From Falsochrobactrum shanghaiense (GTDB lineage Bacteria; Pseudomonadota; Alphaproteobacteria; Rhizobiales; Rhizobiaceae): a stretch of DNA of 64,000 nt. Positions 42,376 through 49,754 of this stretch are shown here, piece after piece. Location: the NCBI RefSeq assembly GCF_003149535.1, contig NZ_QGDB01000002.1, positions 620,001 to 684,000 on the forward strand. Reading direction: 5' to 3'. Both the position numbers and the translations under genes were made by a program. A model generated the notes under the pieces. The model was not told where the DNA came from, did not search any database, and was given only the letters and a program-made list of their open reading frames with translations. How positions within the stretch are numbered: position 1 is the stretch's first letter; the number at the start of each line of letters is the position of its first letter.

Positions 42376-42400
42376 AACCCCGGCCCGTCCGGGGTTTTCT
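42376..42400 (+). terminator. rho-independent terminator of the DUF982-like gene
   Basis: AACCCCGG/CCGGGGTT arms with a five-base loop, followed by TTCT. Preceding TTTTTA could also support the minus strand. Confidence 0.65.
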
Positions 42401-42577
42401 ATGACCAAACCACCCCATCCAGCGTGACGGATAAACCGCTCCTGCTGGCACGGTTTTACCCATGGTTTGTATCCTCGTTTAATATATCGTTATGGGCGGC
42501 AGGGTTCTTATAGCCAGACAACCAGCCTATGGTCATGATGCGCACCGGCCCCCAAGCCCCCCCGCTTATCGGTGCGC

Positions 42578-42613
42578 AACCCCGGCGGGACCTCCCAGCC
42601 GGGGTTATTTTTT
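42578..42613 (+). terminator. plus-strand rho-independent terminator without an upstream gene
   Basis: AACCCCGGC/GCCGGGGTT nine-base arms, eleven-base loop, followed by ATTTTTTG. The nearest plus-strand gene already has its own terminator at 42376. Confidence 0.75.
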
Positions 42614-42618
42614 GATAA

Positions 42619-42641
42619 GAAAAACCGCCTCAAAGGGCGGT
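42619..42641 (-). terminator. rho-independent terminator of the late operon
   Basis: On the minus strand ACCGCC/GGCGGT stem around a six-base loop, followed by TTTTTCTT. It lies 25 bases past the last tail gene (42667), closing the late transcript. Confidence 0.8.
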
Positions 42642-42666
42642 GCGATCAGTCAGATTGTGGCAAGGA

Positions 42667-42999
42667 TTATTCTACCGGCCATTCAAATTCCGGCAATTCC
42701 GCCAGAAACGCTTCCACGCTCGGCTGCTCGCGCTCGCCGCTCTGCACCTTATCCAGTTCGGCCAGCGCATAGGCCCAAACGGCATCACGCCATGCGACGA
42801 AGGCCACTGCCTCTGCCGCCCATTGCGGAATCGTTGAATTGATATAACTGGCAAGCGTTGCGCCGCTGTCGTATTGCTTTTCCTGTGCCTTGGCGTCGAT
42901 TAGAGACTGGATGGCAGCACGGTATGAGTTGACTGCAACAGCAATTGCATCCGCATGCTTTGCCTCCGGTGTGATCATAAGCGATTTATTGAGCGGCAT
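42667..42999 (-). CDS. tail-fibre-associated phage protein
   Basis: A 110-residue helical protein ending in LAELPEFEWPVE. Segments YRAAIQSLIDAKAQEKQYDSG and WAAEAVAFVAWRDAVWAYALAELDKV are like the small chaperone-type proteins encoded after tail fibre genes, where '...W...aLa.l..V..G....' and a final P-x-F/W-P are common. ATG 42999 has GGAGATTGACG in front and overlaps the previous gene by 14 bases. It is last in the late operon. Confidence 0.65.
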   Translation of the reverse strand: MPLNKSLMITPEAKHADAIAVAVNSYRAAIQSLIDAKAQEKQYDSGATLASYINSTIPQWAAEAVAFVAWRDAVWAYALAELDKVQSGEREQPSVEAFLAELPEFEWPVE

Positions 43000-43312
43000 C
43001 GTCAATCTCCACTGTGCGACCTTCTGGCAAGGCGATAACACCGTCACCTGTGACTGTGATCGGATCGGGAAACGTGACCGCTGTTGGCGCATCTGGATTG
43101 CTGTAAGGCAACATAACAGTGATGTGGATCACGCCATCAAGACGCTTTATGCCACCGACTACAAATTCATTGTCGATTGCTTCGCGTGGGTATTCCCCAC
43201 CTTCTGGAAGATCAGAGAAATCAAGCGGATCTCCATTGATCGTGAGAGTGTCTCCGCTTTTTGAGATGACCAAGTCGGCGTCACATCTGATTGGTGAAAA
43301 AGAGATAATCAT
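42986..43312 (-). CDS. hypothetical tail-associated protein
   Basis: A 108-residue protein: IISFSPIRCDADLVISKSGDTLTINGDPLDFSDLPEGGEYP, written here as one beta-rich domain around residues 2-45, then GVIHITVMLPYSNP and TVTGDGVIALPEG. It has no TM. Its start overlaps the tail-fibre stop as TAATG. Similar short proteins follow tail fibres in other Rhizobiales phages to my knowledge; the function is unknown. Confidence 0.65.
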   Translation of the reverse strand: MIISFSPIRCDADLVISKSGDTLTINGDPLDFSDLPEGGEYPREAIDNEFVVGGIKRLDGVIHITVMLPYSNPDAPTAVTFPDPITVTGDGVIALPEGRTVEIDDAAQ

Positions 43313-44352
43313 TAGAACCACCTTCCAATTGCAGTCATAGAAAATGCAGCGGACGTTCCGGTGTCGGTTATTGCTGGAGCAACCAAGGCAAATCCATTGT
43401 TACCTGGGTAACGTGCCTCCGCTATCCCCGCATAGCCGGGGTCTGGAGGGTTGGATGTTAGCTGTATCGAAGGTGGCGCAGAAAATGCATGCGCGAATAA
43501 AAATGGCGGCCCAGATGTTTTCCATCCGCTACCAGCGTAACTGACCATTCTGGTACATATCAACGTTCCATTAGTCCATTTTACATACTGACCGTTAGCG
43601 TTAGACCCACTCTCAACAATCGCGCCGGTCGGTATGCCGCCAGATTGCGACACTGTACCAACAATAGGGCGGCTCGCAACCGCACCAGTTCCAGTCATCA
43701 CGGGGATATTGCCGTTTGTTCCAGTCAATCCTAATAGGGCCGCGCCAAGAGCCGTAATATCCCCCTGAGACACATCGCCATTTGCGTCCGTGCGTAAGAA
43801 TTTATTGACAGCCAGCGCGATTGTCTTCAACGCACCGTTGGCATCAGTCTGCAATATCTGCCTTGCAGCCAGTGCCAGCCCCGCCAGATCGGTCAGATTG
43901 TCAACATCTGTCAGCCCCGCCAACTCGCCAAGATTGCCATTCGGGTCTTGGATGCCGAGGTCACCCTCGTCAATCAAGTCCATGGTTCCGGGACCTGTAA
44001 AGATAGGCAGCTTGCCATTCTCCCCCACAAGACCAGCCAAAGCATCAACATTGCCTCCCGACAATAGGTACGCAGCAGCTTTATAAGCGGCTTGAAACCT
44101 GCTGCCGTCTGGCTGGAAGCGAATACGTAGGGGCATATTGGTGCCAGCAGCCCCGGCAGGACATGGCAGCATCAATGTGCCGCTGTCTTGGCCGGTTATA
44201 CTGGAAATGACCAACACCGCCCCGGAAGGCGTAATTATGGCATCGCCGGGTTCTATTGCTGCGGTTTCCAGCAACGCCCCGGTTGTCGTAAAGTTGGCAC
44301 TGCTCGCGGTCAGCGTAATAGTGCCAATGTTCCAATCAGGTCTGATCGCCAT
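43312..44352 (-). CDS. tail fibre / receptor-binding protein
   Basis: A 346-residue Gly/Ala/Thr-rich protein. The N-terminus TITLTASSANFTTTGALLETA with GDAIITPSGAVLVISSITG fits a phage-particle attachment module. The middle has repeated short motifs (GLTDVDNLTDLAGLALAARQI, ILQTDANGAL and FLRTDANGDV), a fibrous pattern. The C-terminal ~130 residues (ESGSNANGQYVKWTNGTLICTR...) resemble gp53/H-type receptor-binding tips with the 'G.Y..W.nG....C' signature. It should determine host range. Confidence 0.85.
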   Translation of the reverse strand: MAIRPDWNIGTITLTASSANFTTTGALLETAAIEPGDAIITPSGAVLVISSITGQDSGTLMLPCPAGAAGTNMPLRIRFQPDGSRFQAAYKAAAYLLSGGNVDALAGLVGENGKLPIFTGPGTMDLIDEGDLGIQDPNGNLGELAGLTDVDNLTDLAGLALAARQILQTDANGALKTIALAVNKFLRTDANGDVSQGDITALGAALLGLTGTNGNIPVMTGTGAVASRPIVGTVSQSGGIPTGAIVESGSNANGQYVKWTNGTLICTRMVSYAGSGWKTSGPPFLFAHAFSAPPSIQLTSNPPDPGYAGIAEARYPGNNGFALVAPAITDTGTSAAFSMTAIGRWF

Positions 44353-44564
44353 TATTTGCGCCCCTGTTTGCTTGTGGGTAGTTGATCGCCCAAAGGCTTG
44401 CCCTCCAACGCAGCAGCTTGCATGGCTTCTATTTGCTTCCGCAAAGCCATGTTTTCGTTGGCTAGGATAAGATTTCGGTTTTTGTAAAACTCCGCCAAAA
44501 TATACGTCTCATTCAGAGCCGCCAGCGGTTCTACCTGCACCTGATGCTTAGTATCTTCAGCCAT
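44352..44564 (-). CDS. small coiled-coil phage protein
   Basis: A 70-residue protein with a helical stretch YILAEFYKNRNLILANENMA continuing into ALRKQIEAMQAAAL, predicted coiled coil. It starts behind GGGGAGGTAAATCT and its stop overlaps the tail-fibre ATG (TAATG). It lies between the J-like gene and the fibre. A trimerising or assembly accessory role is possible but unproven. Confidence 0.65.
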   Translation of the reverse strand: MAEDTKHQVQVEPLAALNETYILAEFYKNRNLILANENMALRKQIEAMQAAALEGKPLGDQLPTSKQGRK

Positions 44565-44622
44565 AGATTTACCTCCCCGCGCTCTTCACGCGGATTGCAT
44601 TGGATTGAGATTGTAAGAGCAA

Positions 44623-47600
44623 TCAGCGGTTCCAGACGAGCGCGCGTAGCAGCCAAGAGCCGCCATTGTAATTAAATGACAATCCCGTCGTACGTATCAC
44701 CTGAACTGCGTATGTATTATTGCCTTGGACGGCAGTTGGGTCGATAAACAATCCGTTATTCGTCACTGTGAAGCTCAGGTTGCCTGTCCCACTCACACCG
44801 TTCTCGGTGACCTGAAAAACATGACCAGTTGTCAGATTGATCATCCTTAATTGAGCTATGAAAGTTGTCCCTCCGCCGCCGCCTGCCGCACCTGTGAAGC
44901 CACAGCTTGATCTAACCTCGATGAATGCTGTCCCAGCCTGCGGATTGCTCGTGACAAGCGATCCGACTGTGGTCCATACATTAGGTGTGGCACCAGATGG
45001 AAAGGCACCGCTGTTAGGATAAACCTGCGTCACGTTATGGAAATCGATATTGCTAGTCTTGACCTGCAAATCTCCGATCTTGGCGCTGGTTATTGCAGCG
45101 TTTTCTATTTGCGCTGTGGTGATCTGGACATCAACAATTCTGGCCCAATTGACATAAAGCTGGTTTGCATAAATAGCCCCATTCTGCACCAGAAACGGCA
45201 GGTAGAACTCGTCCCTGTCGTTCGGGTTCATCACCACAAACTGGTTTGCAACAATCGCAGCCCGACTTTGCCCGGATGATGTCGCGCTTAATAGGATCGC
45301 CGCAGTCTGCGTTGCGCCCGTTGCGGTTGCCGACACACCAATGCCAATTGTCGAAAGCGCACCCGTCTGCGTTGCTACCTGCTCCGAACGGAAATAACCC
45401 CCAGCGGTTACACCATCCACCGTCGCCGTCAATGAAGTGATGCGCGATGCTGTGGCTTGCAGTCCCGTGTCGGGGTCATTTACCTCAACCAGCACAACGT
45501 CGATTGCTTCTGCGGTTGCCCGAAGCCCCGTTACGGGATCGTCAACAGTTGCCTCAAGGCTTTCCACCCTGCCGACAAGTGCCGATCCGGGGCCTACCCA
45601 TGCAACGATTTCTCGCATGTAGTCTGCCGTCAGACCTTCACTGCTGGCTGTTACTGTCTCATAGAGCCGATTGACCTCAAAGGTAATAGCACTATCTAGT
45701 TCCGTACCAACCTTGCCGAGACGGTCCATCTCTTCTTGCGCGGCACGCTGCGCATTGAACAGCCAACCCATACCTTGCTTAATGTCGGCGGTAAGTTCGT
45801 CAACATCGATTGGGTAGATGTCTTTCAGGCCCAGCCGTATGTTGAATGTCGTTACGGGTAGCCAGCCGGACCATAATGTCGGACGTGAGCTGCCGGGGAT
45901 ATACTTCCCCCGAACCACATAATCCGTTAGCGCAACAATTCCCTGAGAAATTAGGGTCGAGCCGACTTCCGGCCTGTCTGTTCTCCCACGATAGATGACC
46001 TCCAGCGTTGCTGCCAGTGCGACCTCAAACTGCACACCGACAACATCCACCTGATCGCCGTCCCACACCAGCCGGATAGCGGGCCTGCGCGCATCCCCAT
46101 CGTTGTCGTAAACCGCATCTGGTTCAGCGTACCAATCCACAATCGGCTGCGGCGTAGGATATATTGTTCCTATTGGTGCAAACACCGGCGGCGTGTAGTC
46201 AGTCGATTGGTTCCAATCGTAATCGGACGGGTCGACTTCGGTTAGGTCTACTACCACGTCGAGATTTGCCCGATCTCCGACGCCATCAACACGCATGAGC
46301 TTGTTGACATAGCCGTTACGCGCGGAAGTCCACGAGATGACATCCCCAGGCTCCAGCGTCCAGTATGCGGGCGGCAAAACAAACGTATGACGCCGCGCGC
46401 GACGAGCCTCATTCAAAGCCGCTTTCATCAAGCGTTGCACCTGCCCCGGCCTATAGACATAATCCATCGGTATCGCGGTCAGCAGGCGGCGATTTCCGTC
46501 TTCAGCCTCAAATGTGCTATTGTAAAGCGGCGGTGCTGCCTTGGTATTCCAGCCTTCTTTCGGTTCTGGATAGGTCGCGGTGATACCGTTGACCGTCTCT
46601 GACAGACCGAAAAATGGTGTGAAAGACTGCTCTTCGGTCGAGATGATTACTTCATCATTGATTGACCCGACTGGCGGGTCAGGTTCGCCCACACGAATTT
46701 TGTATGTGCCCGCGCTTTCGACAAGCCGGGCATTGCCGCCGGTTAGGAGCGTATCGACCACATCGCCAATCGTATCATCAACGGTGATTTCGCCGCCAGT
46801 GACAAATTGCGGCTCCAATCCGTCCGGCCCTTGCACCTGCTGGCGACACTTATTGATCTGTGCAATCCAGTCAGCGGTTGGCAGGCGAGGCGTGGTAATA
46901 GATTGAATGCCATAGAGCCACGTTGATTGAACATTGATACCAAGCAGCAGATTGTAGACCTGTACGGCTAGTAGGTCGTCGCCATCGCCGCCCCATGTCG
47001 CCGGGTCAGACAGGCGATGCGTACCGATGCCGCCTGCCGTGCTGTCTTTCGATACGTCATAAAGCTTACGACCCTGCACCTCGAACCTGAAGGACGGGAA
47101 GCCGGTGAAAAGCTCGGCCTGATACTGCGAAGTAACGATTGCATAAGCCACGCCTTTGCCGATACGGCGATTGCTATATGGCCTTTGCGCACTGGAAACC
47201 GTACCGACAAGGAATGGATCAGGGGCAGTCTGTGTGCCGTCATACCACCTGATCCACATATTGTTGCCAGAGCTGCCATAGCGATATTCGGGGATGGCAT
47301 AGCCCATCGGCTCTTCGTCGTTCATGTCGACGGTTACGGGTTCGCCATTCACCCAAAGGCCGGTAATGTCCCTGATGGGGTGGTCCGCAAGCGCAATCAC
47401 CTGCGTGAAATAAGCGTTCGGCGTTTTGCCGGATTTGCCCCATGCATTGGCGTAAACGAGCGATCCTGCCGTACATGTGCGTCCGAGCACAATGGACCGC
47501 GCGACGTCGCCACCGGCTTGCAGCCTGCCATTGATGCCGCCCGATTCTTGCGTCTTGTTGCCTGCCAGAGCGCGCGCTGCAAGCGACAGGCCGATGCCAA

Positions 47601-47694
47601 CGGCGGCTTTGAGGATAGCGCCACCGATAGCGCCCGACAAAAAGGTAGACGACAGCAAGCCGCCGATTGCAGCGGTTATACCAAATACAGCCAT
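44623..47694 (-). CDS. tail tip protein, J-like (host specificity / central tail hub)
   Basis: A 1023-residue protein. A hydrophobic N-terminus (ITAAIGGLLSSTFLSGAIGG, AVGIGLSLAARALAG) is followed by the phage tail hub domain: RSIVLGRTCTAGSLVYANAWG, ITGLWVNGEPV, GKGVAYAIVTSQYQ. Fibronectin-like and helical segments occupy the middle, and a C-terminal DUF1983-like part (about 700-900) has repeats of VDDPVTGLRATAEAI, VNDPDTGLQATASRI. It is the homologue in position of lambda gpJ and RcGTA gp15. It initiates tail assembly and bears the fibre. Confidence 0.92.
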   Translation of the reverse strand: MAVFGITAAIGGLLSSTFLSGAIGGAILKAAVGIGLSLAARALAGNKTQESGGINGRLQAGGDVARSIVLGRTCTAGSLVYANAWGKSGKTPNAYFTQVIALADHPIRDITGLWVNGEPVTVDMNDEEPMGYAIPEYRYGSSGNNMWIRWYDGTQTAPDPFLVGTVSSAQRPYSNRRIGKGVAYAIVTSQYQAELFTGFPSFRFEVQGRKLYDVSKDSTAGGIGTHRLSDPATWGGDGDDLLAVQVYNLLLGINVQSTWLYGIQSITTPRLPTADWIAQINKCRQQVQGPDGLEPQFVTGGEITVDDTIGDVVDTLLTGGNARLVESAGTYKIRVGEPDPPVGSINDEVIISTEEQSFTPFFGLSETVNGITATYPEPKEGWNTKAAPPLYNSTFEAEDGNRRLLTAIPMDYVYRPGQVQRLMKAALNEARRARRHTFVLPPAYWTLEPGDVISWTSARNGYVNKLMRVDGVGDRANLDVVVDLTEVDPSDYDWNQSTDYTPPVFAPIGTIYPTPQPIVDWYAEPDAVYDNDGDARRPAIRLVWDGDQVDVVGVQFEVALAATLEVIYRGRTDRPEVGSTLISQGIVALTDYVVRGKYIPGSSRPTLWSGWLPVTTFNIRLGLKDIYPIDVDELTADIKQGMGWLFNAQRAAQEEMDRLGKVGTELDSAITFEVNRLYETVTASSEGLTADYMREIVAWVGPGSALVGRVESLEATVDDPVTGLRATAEAIDVVLVEVNDPDTGLQATASRITSLTATVDGVTAGGYFRSEQVATQTGALSTIGIGVSATATGATQTAAILLSATSSGQSRAAIVANQFVVMNPNDRDEFYLPFLVQNGAIYANQLYVNWARIVDVQITTAQIENAAITSAKIGDLQVKTSNIDFHNVTQVYPNSGAFPSGATPNVWTTVGSLVTSNPQAGTAFIEVRSSCGFTGAAGGGGGTTFIAQLRMINLTTGHVFQVTENGVSGTGNLSFTVTNNGLFIDPTAVQGNNTYAVQVIRTTGLSFNYNGGSWLLRALVWNR

Positions 47695-47716
47695 TTATAC
47701 CTCGGAGATAGGCGAG

Positions 47717-48151
47717 CTAAAGCCGCTTTAGAAAATGCCGCTCTTGGGCGGTGTAGCCGTGGCGCTCGTAAAGGCGCATCGTGACAGGATCGGCACCAAG
47801 GCCGACCATATTGACGGCATGACAGCCCTTGGACCTCGCCCACGCCTCGTATTCGGCAAGCATTTTGACCGCGCCACGACCGCGATAGGCAGGCTCAACC
47901 CACCAGACGAGTTCCTGCGCACAGCGTTCGATTGAAAAGAAGTGCGGCTGGATGATTGCTGCGAAAACACCGCGCAGCTTGCCTTCAAGCTCAAGCACCA
48001 AGGCGAGAGCGTCATCATCGCCCATCACGCGGTCTATGGTTGCCATCGCCATGGCCGGGCTGAAGCCCAGCCCAACCCCACTTTCGGCATGGAAACGCTT
48101 GACCATGGATAGGATCGCCATGCGGTCGCTTTGCGCTGCCCGCCGTATCAC
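47717..48151 (-). CDS. GNAT-family acetyltransferase in the tail module
   Basis: A 144-residue N-acetyltransferase. Acetyl-CoA motif A is WWVEPAYRGRGAVKMLAEYEAWA (split: QELVWWVEP and YRGRGAVKML), and the C-terminus ends in LYERHGYTAQERHFLKRL, the GNAT motif B. GTG 48151 is chosen: it overlaps the upstream stop by four bases with AAGGCGGCC in front. In GTA-like tails this slot normally holds an NlpC/P60 peptidase. The acceptor is unknown; modification of a tail or host protein is possible. Confidence 0.88.
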   Translation of the reverse strand: MIRRAAQSDRMAILSMVKRFHAESGVGLGFSPAMAMATIDRVMGDDDALALVLELEGKLRGVFAAIIQPHFFSIERCAQELVWWVEPAYRGRGAVKMLAEYEAWARSKGCHAVNMVGLGADPVTMRLYERHGYTAQERHFLKRL

Positions 48152-48831
48152 TGATTGGCCGCCTTGATTGACGTCGCTATGCGCTTGAGCATCGCGCCGC
48201 TTGTGCTGACCTTGCCATTTATGCGGCCCCAGAAGTGCTCCCAATCGCCAACCGTCGATGCATCGATAAAAAAATCATCATTCGGATCACGCAGCTTCTG
48301 ATCTTCATGCGATCTTGTCGCCGGGTTATAGCGCGTGAATTCATGGCTATGGCTGGCGCATGTCAGCGTGATCGCGCCCTCGTCGCCTTCCTTTGGAGTG
48401 TTAATCTCCACCTGATCCACATAGCCGATAAAGCGGTTGATGGCAGGAGCAACGATCTGGCGCGATGTGGGCGAAAACAGGCCGCGATAGACTTCAACCG
48501 GGGCCTGCTTGAGATCGTAACCGCGCACGATATTCTGCACCGCGTCATCGATCTGGTTCATTGTGACAGTGATGGTCTGCACGGTCAGGTTGGCCACAAG
48601 CGGAATGTCGCTGATCTGGATAAGCGTGCCCGAGCCTTCAAAGTTGCGCGTTTCAGCCAAGCCGGTATTCGGATTCAGGACCGGCGCGGAAACGTCACCT
48701 ACATCTGACCAGAAGCCATATGGGAACGGCGCTCTTGTTGCCCGGTCACGCGCGACGATCCAGAGAAAGTCACGCGCCACCAGTTCGCGCGCCTGCAATG
48801 CCGCGTAGTTCGCGGCTGAAAGGTTTCTCAT
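48148..48831 (-). CDS. distal tail protein, DUF2163-like (GTA gp13 position)
   Basis: A 227-residue protein: LVARDFLWIVARDRATRAPFPYGFWSD, then ETRNFEGSGTLIQISDIPLV, IDDAVQNIVRGYDLKQAPVEVYRG and HSHEFTRYNPATRS. The 'W(S/T)g...V...G....y.g.G....i......l.V....i.l.g....' layout is that of DUF2163/hub-type baseplate proteins of alpha-proteobacterial siphophages. It lies between the 48828 gene and the GNAT/J-like genes, and starts in a four-base overlap with its upstream neighbour. Confidence 0.8.
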   Translation of the reverse strand: MRNLSAANYAALQARELVARDFLWIVARDRATRAPFPYGFWSDVGDVSAPVLNPNTGLAETRNFEGSGTLIQISDIPLVANLTVQTITVTMNQIDDAVQNIVRGYDLKQAPVEVYRGLFSPTSRQIVAPAINRFIGYVDQVEINTPKEGDEGAITLTCASHSHEFTRYNPATRSHEDQKLRDPNDDFFIDASTVGDWEHFWGRINGKVSTSGAMLKRIATSIKAANQ

Positions 48832-49436
48832 CGGCTTTCAAATCCCTGAAACGTCACCACACCGCGCCCCGTCGCCAGTTCCGCCGTGGTGCTAATGCTG
48901 CCCGGCACGATGGTCATGAGGCAGGATGGCTTAACGAGTGTCACGGCATTGCCGGTTGTGATTGTCGGCCACAGATGCGGCCTGATCTCGATTTCGGCCC
49001 CGGCCACATTCACGACTTGGTGCAGATTGTTCGGCGCGATCTGAAGATAATCGCCTACGTTGACGACATAACCAGCCGGCAGTCCGGTCATCGTCATCGT
49101 GTTGCGATTTGCGCCGATGGTGCCGACCTTGACGGTGGCAACATTCCCCATGCCCGTGCCGTTTGGATATGCAACCGGATAGCAGCGGCTTGTCGGCCTG
49201 CCGAAAAACTGTTTCAACCCGCCTTCCAGACCTTTCAATCGTGCGCGCCATGCATCCAGTTCGTTCGGCTTCATGCTACGCGACTGATACGTGGCCTGCC
49301 ACAGCGGCGAGCCAAAGTCCTTGACAAATGTCTGCCCGATAGCCGTTCGGCTGGTTTCCTGCCGGTAAACAAGGTCAAAGTCAGTTGACCAACCCGGAAA
49401 ATCGGAAAGGATGTCGTATGGGTACGTGATTGCCAT
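48828..49436 (-). CDS. distal tail protein (GTA gp12/DUF2460 position)
   Basis: A 202-residue protein: AITYPYDILSDFPGWSTDFD, then RQETSRTAIGQTFVKDFGSPLWQATYQS and LKGLEGGLKQFFGRPTS. It is beta-rich and by position is the distal tail protein joining tube and hub. The start is uncertain: ATG 49448 abuts the U-run of the terminator at 49449, so I favour ATG 49436, although it lacks a Shine-Dalgarno. It is coupled by ATGA to the DUF2163-like gene. Confidence 0.78.
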   Translation of the reverse strand: MAITYPYDILSDFPGWSTDFDLVYRQETSRTAIGQTFVKDFGSPLWQATYQSRSMKPNELDAWRARLKGLEGGLKQFFGRPTSRCYPVAYPNGTGMGNVATVKVGTIGANRNTMTMTGLPAGYVVNVGDYLQIAPNNLHQVVNVAGAEIEIRPHLWPTITTGNAVTLVKPSCLMTIVPGSISTTAELATGRGVVTFQGFESR

Positions 49437-49448
49437 TGATGCGCCCAT

Positions 49449-49471
49449 AAAAAAGGGCGCTCGAAGCGCCC
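49449..49471 (-). terminator. intrinsic terminator inside the late operon
   Basis: On the minus strand GGGCGCT/AGCGCCC with a TCG loop, followed by TTTTTT directly before the next gene. A complete terminator at this place implies partial read-through or antitermination. Confidence 0.82.
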
Positions 49472-49498
49472 ATCAATGTTTCGTTTTAGTCGGGAAGA

Positions 49499-49747
49499 TC
49501 AGACCTTGGCGGTTGCAATCGCTCCGAAGAGTTTGCCGAGCCGTTCTGCCCCTGCCTGCTCAATTTCTTTGATGGTCTTACTTTCCCACTCTCCTTGGAG
49601 AAGGATCACTGTCATCTCACCGCCTTCGACATACTGAGCATCGTCCACATAACGATCCTCAGCGCCGTAATCGATATTGAAGATGACGTACATTACATCG
49701 TCGTGCACTTCGGTACGTGAAAGCTTGATGTCAATTCCGGGTTTCAT
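49499..49747 (-). CDS. small tail-module protein
   Basis: An 82-residue acidic protein starting at ATG 49747 (GAGGTGATT in front, seven bases after the tape-measure stop). IDIKLSRTEVHDDVMYVIFNIDYG is followed by MTVILLQGEWESKTIKEIEQAG. It is beta-rich, then has a helix. It ends before the internal terminator. No family is recognised; by location it is a tail accessory. Confidence 0.65.
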   Translation of the reverse strand: MKPGIDIKLSRTEVHDDVMYVIFNIDYGAEDRYVDDAQYVEGGEMTVILLQGEWESKTIKEIEQAGAERLGKLFGAIATAKV

Positions 49748-49754
49748 AATCACC

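Larger units (their letters stand above)
42266..42666. other. intergenic region with three terminators
   Basis: 401 bases with no credible gene. Terminators: 42376-42400 (+), 42578-42613 (+) and 42619-42641 (-). An inverted repeat CGCACCG/CGGTGCG at 42541-42576 precedes the second plus-strand terminator. Confidence 0.55.
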
